In this document: positions 62,863 to 64,000 of the stretch, piece by piece | How positions within the stretch are numbered: the stretch's first letter is position 1 | How the letters are laid out: every line of letters starts with the position of its first letter | Origin: Flavobacteriales bacterium | GTDB taxonomy: Bacteria; Bacteroidota; Bacteroidia; Flavobacteriales_D; Sanyastnellaceae | Direction: 5' to 3' | NCBI GenBank assembly: GCA_018402085.1 | Contig: JAGYJM010000002.1 | Coordinates: forward strand, 3,177,501-3,241,500 | Length of the DNA stretch: 64,000 nt | Position numbers and translations under genes: made by a program | Notes under the pieces: generated by a model | What the model was told of the DNA's origin: nothing | The model's database searches: none | Seen by the model: only the letters and a program-made list of their open reading frames with translations

Positions 62863-63237
62863 TCACTCAGGCTTTGCGGTATTCAGCACCGTACGAATTA
62901 GCACAATGGTAAACAGGGTGTAAGCGATAAACAGCGACACCACCACCTGGAGAATGTGCTCTTTAACGGTTACCAGATAGAGGAGCACTACCACGAGTGC
63001 TGTAAGTAGTTTAATGCCGACTACGCCGGTAAAGGTGGTCACGAAGCGTTGCGGACTTTTAGCATTTGCACGCAGAAGCATGCGGAAAAACAAGGCGTTC
63101 AGCAGCGCAAAAGTGGTGAAGATGGCCGGAATCACCCAGAGGTAAGGCTCATCGGCATATTGAACATAACCGAAATAAAGAAGGATCAAGGCCGCAAAAG
63201 TGAGGCCGTTGATCATGTGGAAGCGAGCCGTTTTCAT
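62863..63237 (-). CDS. AtpI-like four-helix membrane protein
   Basis: 124 residues, four hydrophobic helices (~11-28, 33-52, 68-88, 93-115). No strong family motif, but its place between atpZ and atpB matches the small AtpI/ATP synthase I-type proteins that help c-ring assembly. It overlaps the upstream atpZ-like gene by 4 bp. Confidence 0.7.
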   Translation of the reverse strand: MKTARFHMINGLTFAALILLYFGYVQYADEPYLWVIPAIFTTFALLNALFFRMLLRANAKSPQRFVTTFTGVVGIKLLTALVVVLLYLVTVKEHILQVVVSLFIAYTLFTIVLIRTVLNTAKPE

Positions 63238-63449
63238 TTGCGTTGAAAGTCTTTGATGACGTAATAGATGGCTGTCACAACACCGAGCAGCGCCCCTATG
63301 ACGGTTAAGATGGGTTTTTCTGATTCAATGTATTCGTCAAGACGCATCCCTCCGTAGGTGAACAGTCCAATGGCGGCGGCCATCGTAAATGCCATCCCGG
63401 AGTAGCGCAGGAAGCCGTCAGGCTGTTTTCTCTTCGGCGGCCGTTTCAC
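63234..63449 (-). CDS. AtpZ/AtpI family protein
   Basis: 71 residues, two helices. RYSGMAFTMAAAIGLFTYGGMRLDEYI matches the AtpZ/AtpI motif (G-x-x-x-G in helix 1, Asp/Glu after it). It probably assists F0 assembly or Mg2+ supply. The first 32 bp overlap the bactofilin end. Confidence 0.82.
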   Translation of the reverse strand: MKRPPKRKQPDGFLRYSGMAFTMAAAIGLFTYGGMRLDEYIESEKPILTVIGALLGVVTAIYYVIKDFQRK

Positions 63450-63837
63450 GGTTTCGCAGGTCTTTCACCTTGCTGCCCATGTGCACGTTACCGGTCATTT
63501 TCGCACCGGGCTCGATGCTGAGCTGACCGTAGTGAATTTCACCTTCTACACTCGCAGAAGCTTTCAGTGAGAGAAGGTCTTCTACCATGGTGGTACCTTC
63601 CATTTTGCCCTCCACTTCACAATTCTGGCACACAATAGAACCGCTGACCTTGCCGCTCGGCCCCACAACCAACCTTCCTTTAGTTTTCAGTTCACCCTCG
63701 AAGTTTCCGTCGATTCGGATGTTGCTCTCACAGTCAATTTCGCCCTTGAAGGACGTTCCTTCCACAATGCGGTTGATGGCTCTCTCAATGGAGTTATCAA
63801 TTGATTTTCTGCCCATTCGGTTATTCTTTTTCAACAT
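63418..63837 (-). CDS. Bactofilin (polymer-forming cytoskeletal protein)
   Basis: 139 residues. The DUF583 beta-helix core (~25-120) shows the recurring pattern GEIDCESNIRIDGNFEGELKTKGRLVVGPSGKVSGSIVCQNCEVEGKMEGT, with no nucleotide-binding site, as usual. Bactofilins polymerise spontaneously and organise envelope proteins. A second possible start is Met8 (63816). Confidence 0.93.
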   Translation of the reverse strand: MLKKNNRMGRKSIDNSIERAINRIVEGTSFKGEIDCESNIRIDGNFEGELKTKGRLVVGPSGKVSGSIVCQNCEVEGKMEGTTMVEDLLSLKASASVEGEIHYGQLSIEPGAKMTGNVHMGSKVKDLRNRETAAEEKTA

Positions 63838-63843
63838 ATCGCC

Positions 63844-64000
63844 TCACAGTTCATAGTTCTGCAGAAAGAAGCCCTGGTACGCCTCGAGGTCTTTGTTCTT
63901 GAACAAGGTAACGTAGTTTTCTTTCGATATCAAAGAAACTACGTAGCCAGCATCACGCAGGCTTTTGGTGTCTTCACTGCTTTGGAAGGTGTTGTAGAAA
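63844..64000 (-). CDS. C-terminus of a PorW/SprE-like T9SS protein (partial)
   Basis: Only the last 51 codons are in the window; the gene enters from the right edge. The pattern VVSLISKENYVTLFKNKD..AYQGFFLQNY resembles the C-terminal end of PorW/SprE TPR lipoproteins (I-S-x-x-N-[FY]-x-x-L...Y-x-x-F[FL]-x-x-N-Y), needed for T9SS secretion and gliding. The stop is 6 bases before bactofilin. The assignment rests on a short stretch. Confidence 0.5.
   Translation of the reverse strand, partial: FYNTFQSSEDTKSLRDAGYVVSLISKENYVTLFKNKDLEAYQGFFLQNYEL

Noticed and set aside
57681-63837. Loss of atpD and atpC as a defect
   Set aside because: In many Bacteroidota these two genes lie at another locus, so the incomplete cluster is normal.
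1-64000. tRNA, rRNA, tmRNA or SRP RNA genes
   Set aside because: No cloverleaf with a GTTCGAATCC-type arm and no conserved rRNA or SRP segments were recognised on either strand.

Overview
The window reads as a chromosomal segment of a Bacteroidota bacterium, probably Flavobacteriales-like (inference). Evidence: four proteins end in type IX secretion (T9SS) sorting domains with a YPNPx or WPxPA motif; the gene set includes DUF4270, DUF4837, DUF3098, a HmuY-like protein and an atp cluster without atpD/atpC; and many genes follow the Bacteroidota promoter pattern TTG-N(17-22)-TAnnTTTG. I see no rRNA, tRNA, CRISPR array, transposase or phage gene.

Layout. 1-8.1 kb: two converging T9SS cargo genes, a large PurF-like amidotransferase, an M24 aminopeptidase P and a RidA protein. 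8.4-16.8 kb: a tightly packed minus-strand uptake operon with a TonB-dependent receptor, a lipoprotein binding protein, two permeases and an ATPase resembling split E. coli YnjBCD, a radical SAM enzyme, and a degenerate DUF2064 transferase upstream. 16.9-21.1 kb: an accessory patch with an AAA/DUF4143 ATPase and an orphan histidine kinase, followed by three tandem ~270-bp units and preceded by a distant fourth copy. 21.1-28.0 kb: TetR-TolC-adaptor-RND efflux operon. 28-34.6 kb: a helical regulator-like protein, an aldonolactone-oxidase-like flavoenzyme, a PLP amino-acid aldolase/deaminase-like protein, a secreted nuclease with an OB fold, and an RRM protein. 34.8-46.2 kb: a membrane PP2C/SpoIIE phosphatase, a HmuY-like protein behind Fur-like palindromes, a secreted lipase-like hydrolase, DUF3098-uppP, DUF805, a polytopic membrane protein, a secreted M1 peptidase and a DUF4837 lipoprotein. 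46.8-55.2 kb: tatA-mltD, panC, a GT5-like protein, DUF4270, glmS, a beta-barrel protein and a lipoprotein. 55.3-64 kb: a cyclase-family hydrolase, an NtrY-like kinase, atpBEFHAG, an AtpI-like pair, bactofilin and the tail of a probable PorW/SprE protein.

The most striking signal is not a gene. About 19 copies of a ~20-bp element occur across the window: 6-bp arms around a 4-nt loop (AAAA or AGAA), followed directly by GATG and often preceded by TTTCTTTT. The three middle stem pairs differ between copies but stay complementary. Twelve copies are strict. Most lie inside genes, and all eight that read sense with their gene use the same reading frame (x-A-K/E-A-x-D/E/G). Three composite copies carry a second TCCCGA/TCGGGA hairpin in the loop. 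Several other hairpin families fill the intergenic gaps.
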